In this document: piece after piece, positions 25,253-34,179 of the stretch | Layout of the letters: each line of letters begins with the position of its first letter | How positions within the stretch are numbered: position 1 is the first letter of the stretch | DNA from: Alphaproteobacteria bacterium | Lineage (GTDB): Bacteria > Pseudomonadota > Alphaproteobacteria > Caulobacterales > Hyphomonadaceae | Length of the DNA: 64,000 bases | Direction of reading: 5' to 3' | NCBI GenBank assembly: GCA_018969425.1 | Contig: JAGWYJ010000001.1 | Coordinates: forward strand, 155,450-219,449 | The notes under the pieces: generated by a model | What the model saw: the letters and a program-made list of their open reading frames with translations, nothing else | Told to the model about the DNA's origin: nothing | Databases searched by the model: none | Position numbers and translations under genes: made by a program

Positions 25253-27667
25253 ATGAGCTCAGAGTTCGATTTGCGGTCCGGCGTCTGTCTGATCGGCCTC
25301 CTCTCGCTCATGTCGTCCTGCGCTGTCGGCCCTTCCGCAGGAGAGGCCCAGAGCGGTCAACTGCCCTCCTATCAGGCTGAAATCCGTCGAACCGCGTATG
25401 GCGTTCCCCACGTCAAGGCTAAAGATTACGCCGGTCTGGGTTTCGGGATCGGATATGCGTCTGCGGAGGACAACCTTTGCGAGCTTCTCGAACGGATGAT
25501 CACGGTCAACGGGGAGCGCGCCCGTTATCTCGGTCCGGGGGACAAGGACGCCAACATCATCAGCGACATCTACCACAAGCGGCTTATTCAGACAGGAGAA
25601 CTCGAGACGCTTCTGACTGGCGCAGCAAACGATCCGGACACGCCCTCCCAGGCTTCTCGTGATCTTGGGCGAGGATATGCGGCAGGGGTCAGCCGCTACA
25701 TACGGGATAGGGCGGGTAGCGATCTGAAAGATCCCCGATGCAAGGGCGCGCCCTGGATCCGGGAGATGACCGAGACCGATTACTGGCGACATGTCCTAGC
25801 AGGACAAGTGCTTTATCAACCCGCCGGAGTGGCCGCCGCCGCCCCGCCAGACGGACCGAGCGAGCAGAGAGCGGCGCTGGACGATCCTCTGGTCGAAACG
25901 CTCGGCCTTGGTAGCAACGCCTATGGCCTGGGGCGCGAAGTCACCCGTTCCGGACGCGGCGTTCTGCTGGCCAACCCTCATTATCCCTGGGATGGACAGA
26001 ACCGCTTCTATCGCATGCACATGATGATCCCAGGCGAACTCAATGTTGTCGGAGCAGGATTGGTGACCAACGCCACAATAGGCATCGGTCATACCGAGAG
26101 CATCGCCTGGACCCATACGGTATCGACAGCGAGACGCTTCGGCTACTTCGAACTCGCCCTGGATCCGGCTGATCCCACTCGGTACCTTGTCGACGGCAAA
26201 TCCGTCCCGATGACGAAAATGACCGTGAAGGTCGACGTGAAAGACGCCTCTCCGGTCGAACGAACGCTCTATACTACCGAGTTTGGGCCTGTCGTCGAAA
26301 CCGAGACGCTGCCCTGGACGAAGACCAGAGCCTACGCGATCAGCTATGTGCCGCAGGGAGTGCGCTCGCCTGACCAGTATCTCGCCATCTGGAAGTCACG
26401 GTCTGTGCGCGAGCTTCGAGAGGCTCTGGGCCGCTATCAGGCCACCGGCTTCAACACGACCGCTACGGATTCGCAGGGGGAGACTTTTTTTGGCGACATG
26501 GGAATGATCCCGAATGTGAGCGAAGAGCTTGCCCGGAAATGCTCCGCCTCAGAGCTCGCGCGCAAACAGTGGGCGGAAGCGCGCATCCCGGTTCTGGACG
26601 GCTCGCGATCGGAATGCCGCTGGGCGAATGTTTCCGACTCAACAGCACCTGGCGTCTTCGGATCGAGCCGAACGCCGCAACTCTTCAGGACAGACTATGT
26701 CAGCCAGAGCAATGACAGCCATTGGCTGACCAACCCGGAACAGCCTCTCGAAGGCTACAGTCCGATCTTCGGAGACGAACGAACCCAGCGCAGCCTCAGG
26801 ACCCGTCTGGCCATTCATCAGATTGAAGACCGCGAAGCAGGAAGGGACGGCCTGCCCGGGAAGGGTTTCGATCTGCGAACCCTGCAATCCGTCATCTTCC
26901 GAAACCGGCATCTCGGCGCGGAAATGATTCGTGACGATCTGGTGTCCCTCTGTCGCACTCAGGGCGGCCCGGATCTCGCCAGAGCCTGCGAAGCTCTCGC
27001 CAAGTGGGACCTGCGTGTTGATGCCGATAGTCGAGGGGCGCACCTGTTTCACCTGTTCGCAGAAGCTGGCGGCATCCAGTTTTCAACTGCGTTTTCCGCC
27101 TCTGATCCCGTTGCGACGCCGAGGATGCTGAACCGTGAGGATCCTCGCGTCCTCTCCGCCCTGCGAGGCGCACTCAAGAAGCTCGACGAACTTGGGATTT
27201 CTCCAGAGGCGAGATTGGGAGATGTTCAAGTCGAGACCCGCAATGGTGAGCGCATTCCGATTCACGGAGGCGCGGGACCCGAGGGCGTCTTCAACGTCAT
27301 CACGGTCGAAGCGCTCGAACCTAAACTCGGCTGGACAAGTATCCGGCACGGCTCCAGCTGGATCATGGCGGTGGAGTTCACCCCGGAAGGCCCAATCAGC
27401 CAGGGCGTTCTGACCTATTCCCAGTCCACCGATCCGACGTCTCCGAACTATTCGGATCAGACGAAGCTCTATTCAGACAAGGGCTGGGACGATCTGAGGT
27501 TCTCAGAGACGGCCATCGAAGCGGGCCTCGTTTCGAAGACCGTCGTTTCGGAGGGTCCTGAGGACTGCGCAGAAGCAGGATGGAAGCGCTTCGGGCGCGC
27601 AACCTTCGCCGGAGAGAGCGAGTGCCGCCGGCTTCTCGCCAACGAAGCTGTGAGGGGACGGCTGTGA
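25253..27667 (+). CDS. Penicillin/AHL acylase family (S45) N-terminal-nucleophile hydrolase lipoprotein
   Basis: 804 residues from ATG 25253, preceded by AGGAGG. The lipobox MSSC (Cys23) anchors the precursor in the periplasm. S45 enzymes self-cleave at a Gly-Ser bond to give alpha and beta chains; here the nucleophile is Ser221 in GLGSNAYGLG. Also typical are the early IRRTAYGVPHVKAKDYAGLG, the GIGHTESIAWTHTV stretch after the nucleophile, and QSTDPTSPNYSDQT near the C-terminus. The group cleaves amide bonds of beta-lactams, N-acyl-homoserine lactones or acyl-peptides. The substrate is not determinable. The gene for a small cytochrome c lipoprotein follows in the same direction, but a functional link is doubtful. 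Confidence 0.88.
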   Translation: MSSEFDLRSGVCLIGLLSLMSSCAVGPSAGEAQSGQLPSYQAEIRRTAYGVPHVKAKDYAGLGFGIGYASAEDNLCELLERMITVNGERARYLGPGDKDANIISDIYHKRLIQTGELETLLTGAANDPDTPSQASRDLGRGYAAGVSRYIRDRAGSDLKDPRCKGAPWIREMTETDYWRHVLAGQVLYQPAGVAAAAPPDGPSEQRAALDDPLVETLGLGSNAYGLGREVTRSGRGVLLANPHYPWDGQNRFYRMHMMIPGELNVVGAGLVTNATIGIGHTESIAWTHTVSTARRFGYFELALDPADPTRYLVDGKSVPMTKMTVKVDVKDASPVERTLYTTEFGPVVETETLPWTKTRAYAISYVPQGVRSPDQYLAIWKSRSVRELREALGRYQATGFNTTATDSQGETFFGDMGMIPNVSEELARKCSASELARKQWAEARIPVLDGSRSECRWANVSDSTAPGVFGSSRTPQLFRTDYVSQSNDSHWLTNPEQPLEGYSPIFGDERTQRSLRTRLAIHQIEDREAGRDGLPGKGFDLRTLQSVIFRNRHLGAEMIRDDLVSLCRTQGGPDLARACEALAKWDLRVDADSRGAHLFHLFAEAGGIQFSTAFSASDPVATPRMLNREDPRVLSALRGALKKLDELGISPEARLGDVQVETRNGERIPIHGGAGPEGVFNVITVEALEPKLGWTSIRHGSSWIMAVEFTPEGPISQGVLTYSQSTDPTSPNYSDQTKLYSDKGWDDLRFSETAIEAGLVSKTVVSEGPEDCAEAGWKRFGRATFAGESECRRLLANEAVRGRL

Positions 27668-27786
27668 GTCCCTGTCTCCCGAATGCAGACCCGCCGAACC
27701 AGGGGCGCAGACATCGTCGGGATGACCTGCGTCAAGGATGGATGATCGGCGCCGTGGCAGGTTGGCCTCGTCCGGCGAGGAACGTC

Positions 27787-28137
27787 ATGCGCGCCAGTCT
27801 TCATGCTCTCCCGGTATTGCTGATGGCCGCGTGCGCTTCCCCGCCGGCGCCGGGGGCGGGGGCTTCCGCTTCGCTCCCGGCGACAGCGTCCGTCGCTGAA
27901 GGCCGGCTGCTGACGCGGATCCACTGCGCGGGCTGCCATGCTGTAGAGCCGGCCAGCGAAAGCGCTCACAGGGACGCGCCGTCCTTGCGCCTGATTTCAA
28001 GACGCTATCCCGTCGCCTCGCTTGAGGAGGCGTTGGGAGAAGGGATTGTGGTCGGTCATCCAGACATGCCGGAGTATCGGTTTCGGCCCGAGGATGTGTC
28101 TGCTCTGATCGCGTATCTCGAAACGATCCAGGACTGA
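27787..28137 (+). CDS. Small c-type cytochrome lipoprotein
   Basis: 116 residues from ATG 27787; an open frame upstream adds nothing protein-like. The lipobox is LMAAC (Cys16). The heme-binding motif CAGCH is at 47-51. A downstream HPDMPEYRF supplies the probable axial Met, and the C-terminal helix DVSALIAYLETIQD is typical of class I cytochrome c. It is a single-heme electron carrier tethered to a periplasmic membrane face. It lies 119 bp after the S45 acylase gene and 133 bp before the helicase gene. The partner oxidase or reductase is unknown; the PQQ dehydrogenase and the copper fusion protein in this window are possible clients but not linked by position. Confidence 0.85.
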   Translation: MRASLHALPVLLMAACASPPAPGAGASASLPATASVAEGRLLTRIHCAGCHAVEPASESAHRDAPSLRLISRRYPVASLEEALGEGIVVGHPDMPEYRFRPEDVSALIAYLETIQD

Positions 28138-28270
28138 GCTGACCCGGGCCCTTCTCGTCCGTCCCGGACCGCGCTATCTGGTGGCGCATGCTTAACGCGC
28201 CCGCCTCTTTTCCCCATTCTGGTCCTTTCCGGCTCACGCCCTCTCCCCTCCTTGTCTTCGGGAGGGCGGC

Positions 28271-30619
28271 GTGACTTCCGAGGAACCCAGGCTGTCTATT
28301 TCTCAGCGCGCAGCGCCGCGTCCGCCCGGAGGTTCGGGGGGCTCCGGGCCTTATCTTGAAGGCCTCAATGACCGTCAGCGCGACGCGGTTCTCTCGACAC
28401 AGGGCCCGCTCCTTGTTCTTGCCGGGGCCGGAACGGGTAAAACCCGGGTTCTGACCTCACGGATCGCCCATATTCTGGCCGAAAGGCTCGCATGGCCGTC
28501 CCAACTTCTTGTGGTGACCTTCACCAACAAAGCCGCCCGGGAAATGAGGGAGCGCACTGTCAGGCTGGTCGGGCCGGATGCGGAAGGCCTGCGATGGCTG
28601 GGAACCTTTCATTCCGTCGCCGCCCAGATCCTGCGTCGTCACCCGGAGCTCGTCGGCCTCAAGACAGGTTTCACTGTCCTCGACACCGATGACCAGCTGC
28701 GGCTCATCAAACAGATCCTCGAGGCGGAAGATATCGATCAGAAGAGATGGACGCCGCGATTTCTCGCATCCCTCATCGATGGGTGGAAAAATCGCGCTAT
28801 TCGACCCGACAAACTGCCCCCGGAAGAGGCCAGACAGTTCGATTCGGGCAAGGGCGGCCGACTCTATTCTCTTTATCAAAATCGACTGTCTGTTCTGAAC
28901 GCCGTCGATTTCGGCGATTTGCTCCTTCACAACATCACCATCTTTCAGGACCATCCGGAGGTTCTGGCGGATTACCATGAGCGCTTCCGATATCTCCTCG
29001 TGGACGAATATCAGGACACTAACGTCGCGCAGTACCTCTGGCTTAGGCTTCTTGCCCGAGGGTCCGGGAATATCTGCTGCGTTGGCGACGACGATCAGTC
29101 CATCTACGGCTGGCGCGGCGCCGAAGTGGAGAACATTCTCAGGTTCGAAAAAGACTTTCCCGGGGCGCGGATCATCCGCCTCGAACAGAACTATCGCTCG
29201 ACTGGCCATATTCTCGCGGCGGCGTCACGCCTGATCTCAGAAAACCGCTCCCGTCTTGGCAAGACCCTTCAGACGGACGCTGGCGATGGCGACCTCGTCA
29301 AGGTGCGAGGCGTCTGGGATGGAGAACAAGAGGCCCGCCTGGTGAATGACGATATCACCTCATGGGTGCAGTCCGGCCGCCGACACGATTCCTGCGCTGT
29401 CCTGGTTCGCGCATCCTGGCAGATGCGTGCTTTTGAAGAGCGATTCATCACCACAGGCACTCCCTATCGGGTCATAGGCGGTCCGCGCTTCTTCGAAAGG
29501 GCGGAGATTCGCGATGCAATGGCTTATCTGCGCCTTATGCGCTCAGCCTCTGACGACCTCGCCTTCGAGCGCGTGATCAACCAGCCGAAGCGGGGAGTTG
29601 GCGAAAGCTCCATCCAGAAGATTCAGGTAACTGGCCGGCAGATGAACGCCCCCTTTGTCGAAGCCGCTGAGGCTCTGATCCGGAATGAGGACATCAAGGG
29701 ACCTGCCAAAACGGGGATCCGGCGTTTCCTCAACGACCTCGAGCGATGGCGGCGCGAAGCTTCGACGCTGGAGCATCCGAGGCTGCTTGAACTCATTCTC
29801 GATGAAAGCGGCTACACGGACATGCTGCAGACTGACAAGTCGCCCCAATCCCAGACGCGACTTGAGAATCTGAAGGAACTCGTTCGGGCGACCGGGGCGT
29901 TCGATAGCCTCAACGCTTTTCTGGAACATGTCGAGCTGGTCATGGACAACGCCGAGGGAGCGGGGGCGGATGATCAGGTGCAGATCCTGACCCTTCATTC
30001 CGCCAAAGGTCTCGAATGGCCGATGGTCTTTCTTCCCGGCTGGGAGGAGGAGGTGTTTCCCTCGCGCCGCTCACTCGACGAGCAGGGCGCCCGGGGACTA
30101 GAGGAGGAGCGGCGGCTGGCCTATGTCGGCCTCACCCGGGCTCGGGAACGGGCCTATCTGTCCTTCGTCGCCAATCGTCAGATTTACGGTCGCTGGACGT
30201 CGGTCCTTCCCTCCCGCTTCATCGATGAGCTTCCTCCCGCTCACGTCGACGCCGTCTCCGAGACAGGTTATTCGCCTCAGGGCGGATACGCTTCCGGCAG
30301 GTCCGGCGGGTCGTTCGCAAGCGGCGAGAGCAGTTTTCGCTCCACATATGACAGCCCGGGGTGGAGACGCGCTGTGGACGCTGTCCAGCGCGAGGCTGAG
30401 GGACGCCGAAGCGCCCCGCGACCGCCGGACATCGAAGCGTCCGGACGTCTGCTCGCCTCGAGCGCGTCCTCAGAAGGAGGCCTCAGCCCCGGCATGCGGG
30501 TTTTCCACCAGAAATTCGGTTATGGCCGCGTGACGGTGGTGGAAGGAGCCAAGCTTACGGTCGACTTCGACAAGGCGGGGGTCAAAAAGGTCGTCGAAAG
30601 CTTTGTCGAACGGGCCTGA
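28271..30619 (+). CDS. UvrD/PcrA-type superfamily 1 DNA helicase
   Basis: 782 residues from GTG 28271, with GGAGG ten bases upstream. All SF1A motifs are present: Q motif LNDRQRDAV, Walker A AGAGTGKTRVL, Ia VTFTNKAAREM, II VDEYQDTN, III GDDDQSIYGWRGAE, IV LEQNYRST, V ILTLHSAKGLEWPMVFLPG, and VI YVGLTRARER. The C-terminal segment GMRVFHQKFGYGRVTVVEG is the Tudor-like domain that binds RNA polymerase in UvrD/PcrA. It is a 3'-5' translocase for nucleotide excision and mismatch repair and for clearing stalled replication or transcription. It could be named uvrD or pcrA. A Ser/Gly-rich linker lies before the Tudor domain. Confidence 0.93.
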   Translation: MTSEEPRLSISQRAAPRPPGGSGGSGPYLEGLNDRQRDAVLSTQGPLLVLAGAGTGKTRVLTSRIAHILAERLAWPSQLLVVTFTNKAAREMRERTVRLVGPDAEGLRWLGTFHSVAAQILRRHPELVGLKTGFTVLDTDDQLRLIKQILEAEDIDQKRWTPRFLASLIDGWKNRAIRPDKLPPEEARQFDSGKGGRLYSLYQNRLSVLNAVDFGDLLLHNITIFQDHPEVLADYHERFRYLLVDEYQDTNVAQYLWLRLLARGSGNICCVGDDDQSIYGWRGAEVENILRFEKDFPGARIIRLEQNYRSTGHILAAASRLISENRSRLGKTLQTDAGDGDLVKVRGVWDGEQEARLVNDDITSWVQSGRRHDSCAVLVRASWQMRAFEERFITTGTPYRVIGGPRFFERAEIRDAMAYLRLMRSASDDLAFERVINQPKRGVGESSIQKIQVTGRQMNAPFVEAAEALIRNEDIKGPAKTGIRRFLNDLERWRREASTLEHPRLLELILDESGYTDMLQTDKSPQSQTRLENLKELVRATGAFDSLNAFLEHVELVMDNAEGAGADDQVQILTLHSAKGLEWPMVFLPGWEEEVFPSRRSLDEQGARGLEEERRLAYVGLTRARERAYLSFVANRQIYGRWTSVLPSRFIDELPPAHVDAVSETGYSPQGGYASGRSGGSFASGESSFRSTYDSPGWRRAVDAVQREAEGRRSAPRPPDIEASGRLLASSASSEGGLSPGMRVFHQKFGYGRVTVVEGAKLTVDFDKAGVKKVVESFVERA

Positions 30620-30841
30620 CTGCCGGCGGGCGCGGCAATACCTCGACCCGAGGCTCTGGGGGCGAACTCTAAACTTCGGGGGCCGGAACCTGCTAGGGCC
30701 GGTCGTGCGCCGGATGCAGGAAAACCGAGCTCAGGGCGCCCGTATTCACGGCATCAAAGCTCCCAGACGAGCCGCCGCAGGGACTGCGGCTATCAGAATG
30801 CTCTCGGACTGATATAACCGCCCGGGTTCAGGGGTTGTTTC

Positions 30842-31774
30842 ATGTTCAAAGTGACAGTCAGTCTTTCCCGCCCTGAGGCGGAGCGGCTTTCGGCGGTCCT
30901 GTCAGAGCTTGAGCCGGCGCCGGCGTCGGCGGTCGCGATCGAGGAGGTCTCCAAGACGGTCTGGCGGCTCGAAGCTTTTTGTCTGGACGAGGATCTGGCT
31001 CATGGCGTCGCCTCAATTCTTGACCTCGAACACCCAGGCGCGCGCACTGCAATCGTCGAACTCGAAGACAGAGACTGGGTGGCTCTCAGTCTTGAAGGCC
31101 TGCCGGCCGTTCACGCCGGTCCATTCATCGTGGCGGGAGCCCACGAACTCGCTCGCGCAGGAGCGGGACGCATACCTGTCTGGATCGAAGCAGGGCCGGC
31201 GTTCGGAACCGGCCATCACGGCACGACAAAAGGATGTCTTGAAGCGCTCGCGCGTCAGGCCTCGAACGGCCGGATCGGCCGAGTTCTCGATATCGGCACG
31301 GGGTCAGGCGTTCTGTCGATCGCAGCGCTGAAAGCCGGCGCTGTTTCGGCGCTGGCGACAGACATCGATGCCGAATCCGTGCGGGTCGCCAGAGAGAACG
31401 CCCGAAACAATCAGTGCGGCCGCTCGCTCCGACTTCTTCACGCGGCCGGCGCCAATCATGCCGCCATTCGAACGGCCGGACCTTATGACGTCGTCATGGC
31501 CAACATTCTCGCCCGCCCTCTCGTATGCCTGTCCCGCGACATCGCCCGTCTGGTTCGACCCGGCGGGGTCGTTATCCTGTCCGGACTTCTCACTCATCAG
31601 GAGCCGCAGGTTCGCGCCGCTTATGCCGGCCAGGGTCTTCATCTGATCGAACGCCGGCGCATCACCGGCTGGTCGACGCTCGTTTATCGGCGCCCGCGCC
31701 CGAAACCGGCCAAGGACGGAGGGACGCGCCCCGCGCCCCGGCGTGTCTCCGAGCGGGCCGCTGCAGACGCCTGA
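30842..31774 (+). CDS. prmA: Ribosomal protein L11 methyltransferase
   Basis: 310 residues. The N-terminal ~100 residues are the L11-binding alpha/beta domain. The catalytic half has PrmA motifs: GPAFGTGHHGTTKGCLEAL (about 120-138), the SAM-binding LDIGTGSGVLSIAALKAGA, and MANILARPLVCLS with the N-[IL]-L signature after the Rossmann fold. It trimethylates ribosomal protein L11 in the cytoplasm. AGGGG lies just before the ATG. It has a basic Arg/Pro-rich tail (YRRPRPKPAKDGGTRP) beyond the usual end. Only 106 bp separate it from the aminopeptidase P start used here, so the two are likely co-transcribed. Confidence 0.95.
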   Translation: MFKVTVSLSRPEAERLSAVLSELEPAPASAVAIEEVSKTVWRLEAFCLDEDLAHGVASILDLEHPGARTAIVELEDRDWVALSLEGLPAVHAGPFIVAGAHELARAGAGRIPVWIEAGPAFGTGHHGTTKGCLEALARQASNGRIGRVLDIGTGSGVLSIAALKAGAVSALATDIDAESVRVARENARNNQCGRSLRLLHAAGANHAAIRTAGPYDVVMANILARPLVCLSRDIARLVRPGGVVILSGLLTHQEPQVRAAYAGQGLHLIERRRITGWSTLVYRRPRPKPAKDGGTRPAPRRVSERAAADA

Positions 31775-31880
31775 AGAATGCTCCCCGTTTAAAAAGTCGT
31801 CCCTCCTGATCCCCAAGGGGCTTGCGGTGATGAAGGCGCTCGTGCTGGGGTCTTGCCAAAGCGTCAGGATGAACAGAACC

Positions 31881-33692
31881 ATGAGACAGACTTACGATGT
31901 CATTGGCGGGCCGGATGCCGGACGACGAGCCCTGCCTCCTCTGCGGGATCGCCTCGCCTCCATGGGCCTGGATGGCGTGTTCATTCCGCACGAAGATGAG
32001 TACCAGAACGAGTATCTTCCCGATTGCAATGAGCGGCTCGCGTGGGCGACAGGGTTCACCGGATCGGCGGGCGCAGCCTTCATTTTCGCTCGTACCGCCA
32101 TCGTGTTCGTGGACGGTCGATATACGCTTCAGGCGGCCGCGCAACTCGACCCACACCTGTTCGCCACAGCTGATCTTTCAGAGCCTGGCCCCTTCGGATG
32201 GCTGGCGGGCCAGTCTCTCGCCGGATCGAAGATCGGATATGATCCCCGGCTGCTCAGCCCCGAAGCGCTCGACAGACTGACGGCCGCCGCGGCCCGGTGC
32301 GGGGCCTCCCTGACGGCGACCCTTCCGGGTCCGATAGACACCGCCTGGAGCGATCGTCCCTCCGAGCCCGTTCATCCCGTCACGCCCCATGATCTCGCCT
32401 ACGCTGGCGAGACCAGCGCATCCAAACGCTCCCGACTGGCGGGCAAACTCCGGGACGACCGACTGGACGCCGCCGTCATCACGTCGCCCGCCTCCATCGC
32501 CTGGCTGTTCAATATCCGGGGCGCAGACGTATCCCGCACGCCATTGCCGCTTGGGCGGGCGATTCTTCACTCGGACGGCCGCGCCGAGTTGTTTATCCGA
32601 CCCGAGAAAACGAGCTCTGCCCTTGCGTCTCACCTGGGATCAGAGACGACCCTCAGGCCGGAGAGCGAACTTGCGGCAGGTCTTGCCGCCCTCTCTGGCC
32701 GAAGGATATCCGTCGACCCTTCTGCGGCGTCAGCCTGGTTCTTCACAACCCTCGAAAACGCCGGGGCGATCGTTGTCCGAGGGCCTGATCCCTGCATTCT
32801 GCCGCGCGCCCGCAAGAACCCTGTGGAGATCGAGGGGGCGCGCCGGGCCCATCGTCGCGATGGAGCGGCGCTCTGCCGCTTCCTGAGATGGTTCGACGAA
32901 CACGGCCAGACGGGGACGGTGACAGAGATCGACGCCGCCATGAAGCTTGAAACCTGCCGGGAGGAGACCGGCGAGCTGATGGATCTGTCTTTCAACTCGA
33001 TTTCCAGCGCTGGTCCCAACGGCGCTATCAATCACTATAGGCCCGATGTCGCGACCAACAGACCCCTCGAGAGGGGCGGATTGTTCCTGATCGACTCTGG
33101 CGGACAATATCGGGACGGCACCACCGACGTGACGCGGACGCTGGCCATCGGCGAGCCGAACGAAGAAATGAAAGACCGTTTCACCAGAGTGCTAAAGGGT
33201 CATATCGCCCTGGCTCGCGTGCGGTTTCCCAAAGGCGTCACCGGCTCCGCCCTCGACGCTCTGGCGCGCCTCGCGCTCTGGGAAGGGGGATTTGATTATG
33301 ACCACGGCACCGGACACGGCGTCGGAAGCTATCTCGGCGTTCATGAAGGGCCGCAGCGGATCGCCAAAGCCCCGAATGCGGCCGCTCTTGAGCCCGGCAT
33401 GATCATCTCCAACGAGCCAGGGTACTATAAAGCCGGTCAGTACGGCATCCGGATTGAAAATCTGATCGTTGTCTCTCCTCCGACGCCGGTCGAGGGCGGT
33501 GATCGGGAGATGATGACCTTCGAAACGCTGACCCTCGCTCCGATAGATCGTCGTCTTATCCTTGCGGATCGACTGACCGCCGAAGAACGCCGGTGGGTGA
33601 ACGACTATCATCGCCGGGTCGCCGAAGAACTCGTCCCACTCCTGTCGAAGGATGACGCCGCATGGCTCTCAAAGGTTTGCGCTCCCATCTGA
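31881..33692 (+). CDS. Aminopeptidase P family protein (Xaa-Pro aminopeptidase)
   Basis: 603 residues from ATG 31881; an ATG four codons upstream and a frame open into prmA are alternatives. It has the long form of the fold with two N-terminal creatinase-like domains (about 1-320) and a C-terminal M24 pita-bread domain. Metal ligands are visible: the first Asp in IDSGGQYRDGTTDVTRT and the second in the same motif, His in HGTGHGVGSYLGVHEGP, Glu in IISNEPGYY and Glu in IRIENLI. The enzyme removes an N-terminal residue before Pro using two manganese or cobalt ions in the cytoplasm. It overlaps the next gene by 31 bp, indicating coupling. Confidence 0.92.
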   Translation: MRQTYDVIGGPDAGRRALPPLRDRLASMGLDGVFIPHEDEYQNEYLPDCNERLAWATGFTGSAGAAFIFARTAIVFVDGRYTLQAAAQLDPHLFATADLSEPGPFGWLAGQSLAGSKIGYDPRLLSPEALDRLTAAAARCGASLTATLPGPIDTAWSDRPSEPVHPVTPHDLAYAGETSASKRSRLAGKLRDDRLDAAVITSPASIAWLFNIRGADVSRTPLPLGRAILHSDGRAELFIRPEKTSSALASHLGSETTLRPESELAAGLAALSGRRISVDPSAASAWFFTTLENAGAIVVRGPDPCILPRARKNPVEIEGARRAHRRDGAALCRFLRWFDEHGQTGTVTEIDAAMKLETCREETGELMDLSFNSISSAGPNGAINHYRPDVATNRPLERGGLFLIDSGGQYRDGTTDVTRTLAIGEPNEEMKDRFTRVLKGHIALARVRFPKGVTGSALDALARLALWEGGFDYDHGTGHGVGSYLGVHEGPQRIAKAPNAAALEPGMIISNEPGYYKAGQYGIRIENLIVVSPPTPVEGGDREMMTFETLTLAPIDRRLILADRLTAEERRWVNDYHRRVAEELVPLLSKDDAAWLSKVCAPI

Positions 33693-34165
33693 GGATTTCA
33701 CCGAGACCTGTCGGCGCCATCCTGACGACCGCAATCTTCGCCTGGTCGTGTCAGAGCGTTCCGACAGTCGCGGAGACGGAAAAGTTCGCCGATTGCCCCG
33801 CTGCAAAAGCCGCCTACCAGGTGACTGACGACTTTATGAGAACTTTCAATTCAAAGGACGCCGAGGTCTTCGGCTCGGTTTTCCACTTTCCAAGCGTCAG
33901 AATTGCGAGCGGTAACGTTTTAATCCTTAAGTCGCCCGCCGATCTCGAGGCATCATTCGTCCGTCTTGCCGAGACCGGCTGGGATCGGAGCGAATGGGCG
34001 AGCCGTGAGGTCGTCCAATGCGGGCCGACGAAGGCTCATATGCTGACGACATTCGTGCGATATCGGGCCGACGGATCGGAGATCTCCCGCTTCGACTCGC
34101 TCTATATCGTCGAGTATAAGAATGGTCGCTGGGGCCTTACGGCCAGATCGAGCTTTGCAAACTGA
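33662..34165 (+). CDS. NTF2-like (DUF4440/SnoaL type) exported protein
   Basis: 167 residues from ATG 33662, with AAGGA 10 bases upstream inside the preceding gene. A signal segment ends IFAWSC (Cys30), a possible lipobox. The mature part looks like a single NTF2-like domain: DDFMRTFNSKDAEVFGSVFH and FHFPSVRIASGNVLI near the start, then AHMLTTFVRYRADGSEISRF, and YIVEYKNGRWGLTARSSFAN at the end. Such domains bind small ligands or act as isomerase-like folds. Function is unknown. It overlaps the aminopeptidase gene by 31 bp and is convergent with the GH16 gene 14 bp away. Confidence 0.65.
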   Translation: MALKGLRSHLRISPRPVGAILTTAIFAWSCQSVPTVAETEKFADCPAAKAAYQVTDDFMRTFNSKDAEVFGSVFHFPSVRIASGNVLILKSPADLEASFVRLAETGWDRSEWASREVVQCGPTKAHMLTTFVRYRADGSEISRFDSLYIVEYKNGRWGLTARSSFAN

Positions 34166-34179
34166 TCTTCAGTCTTCGA

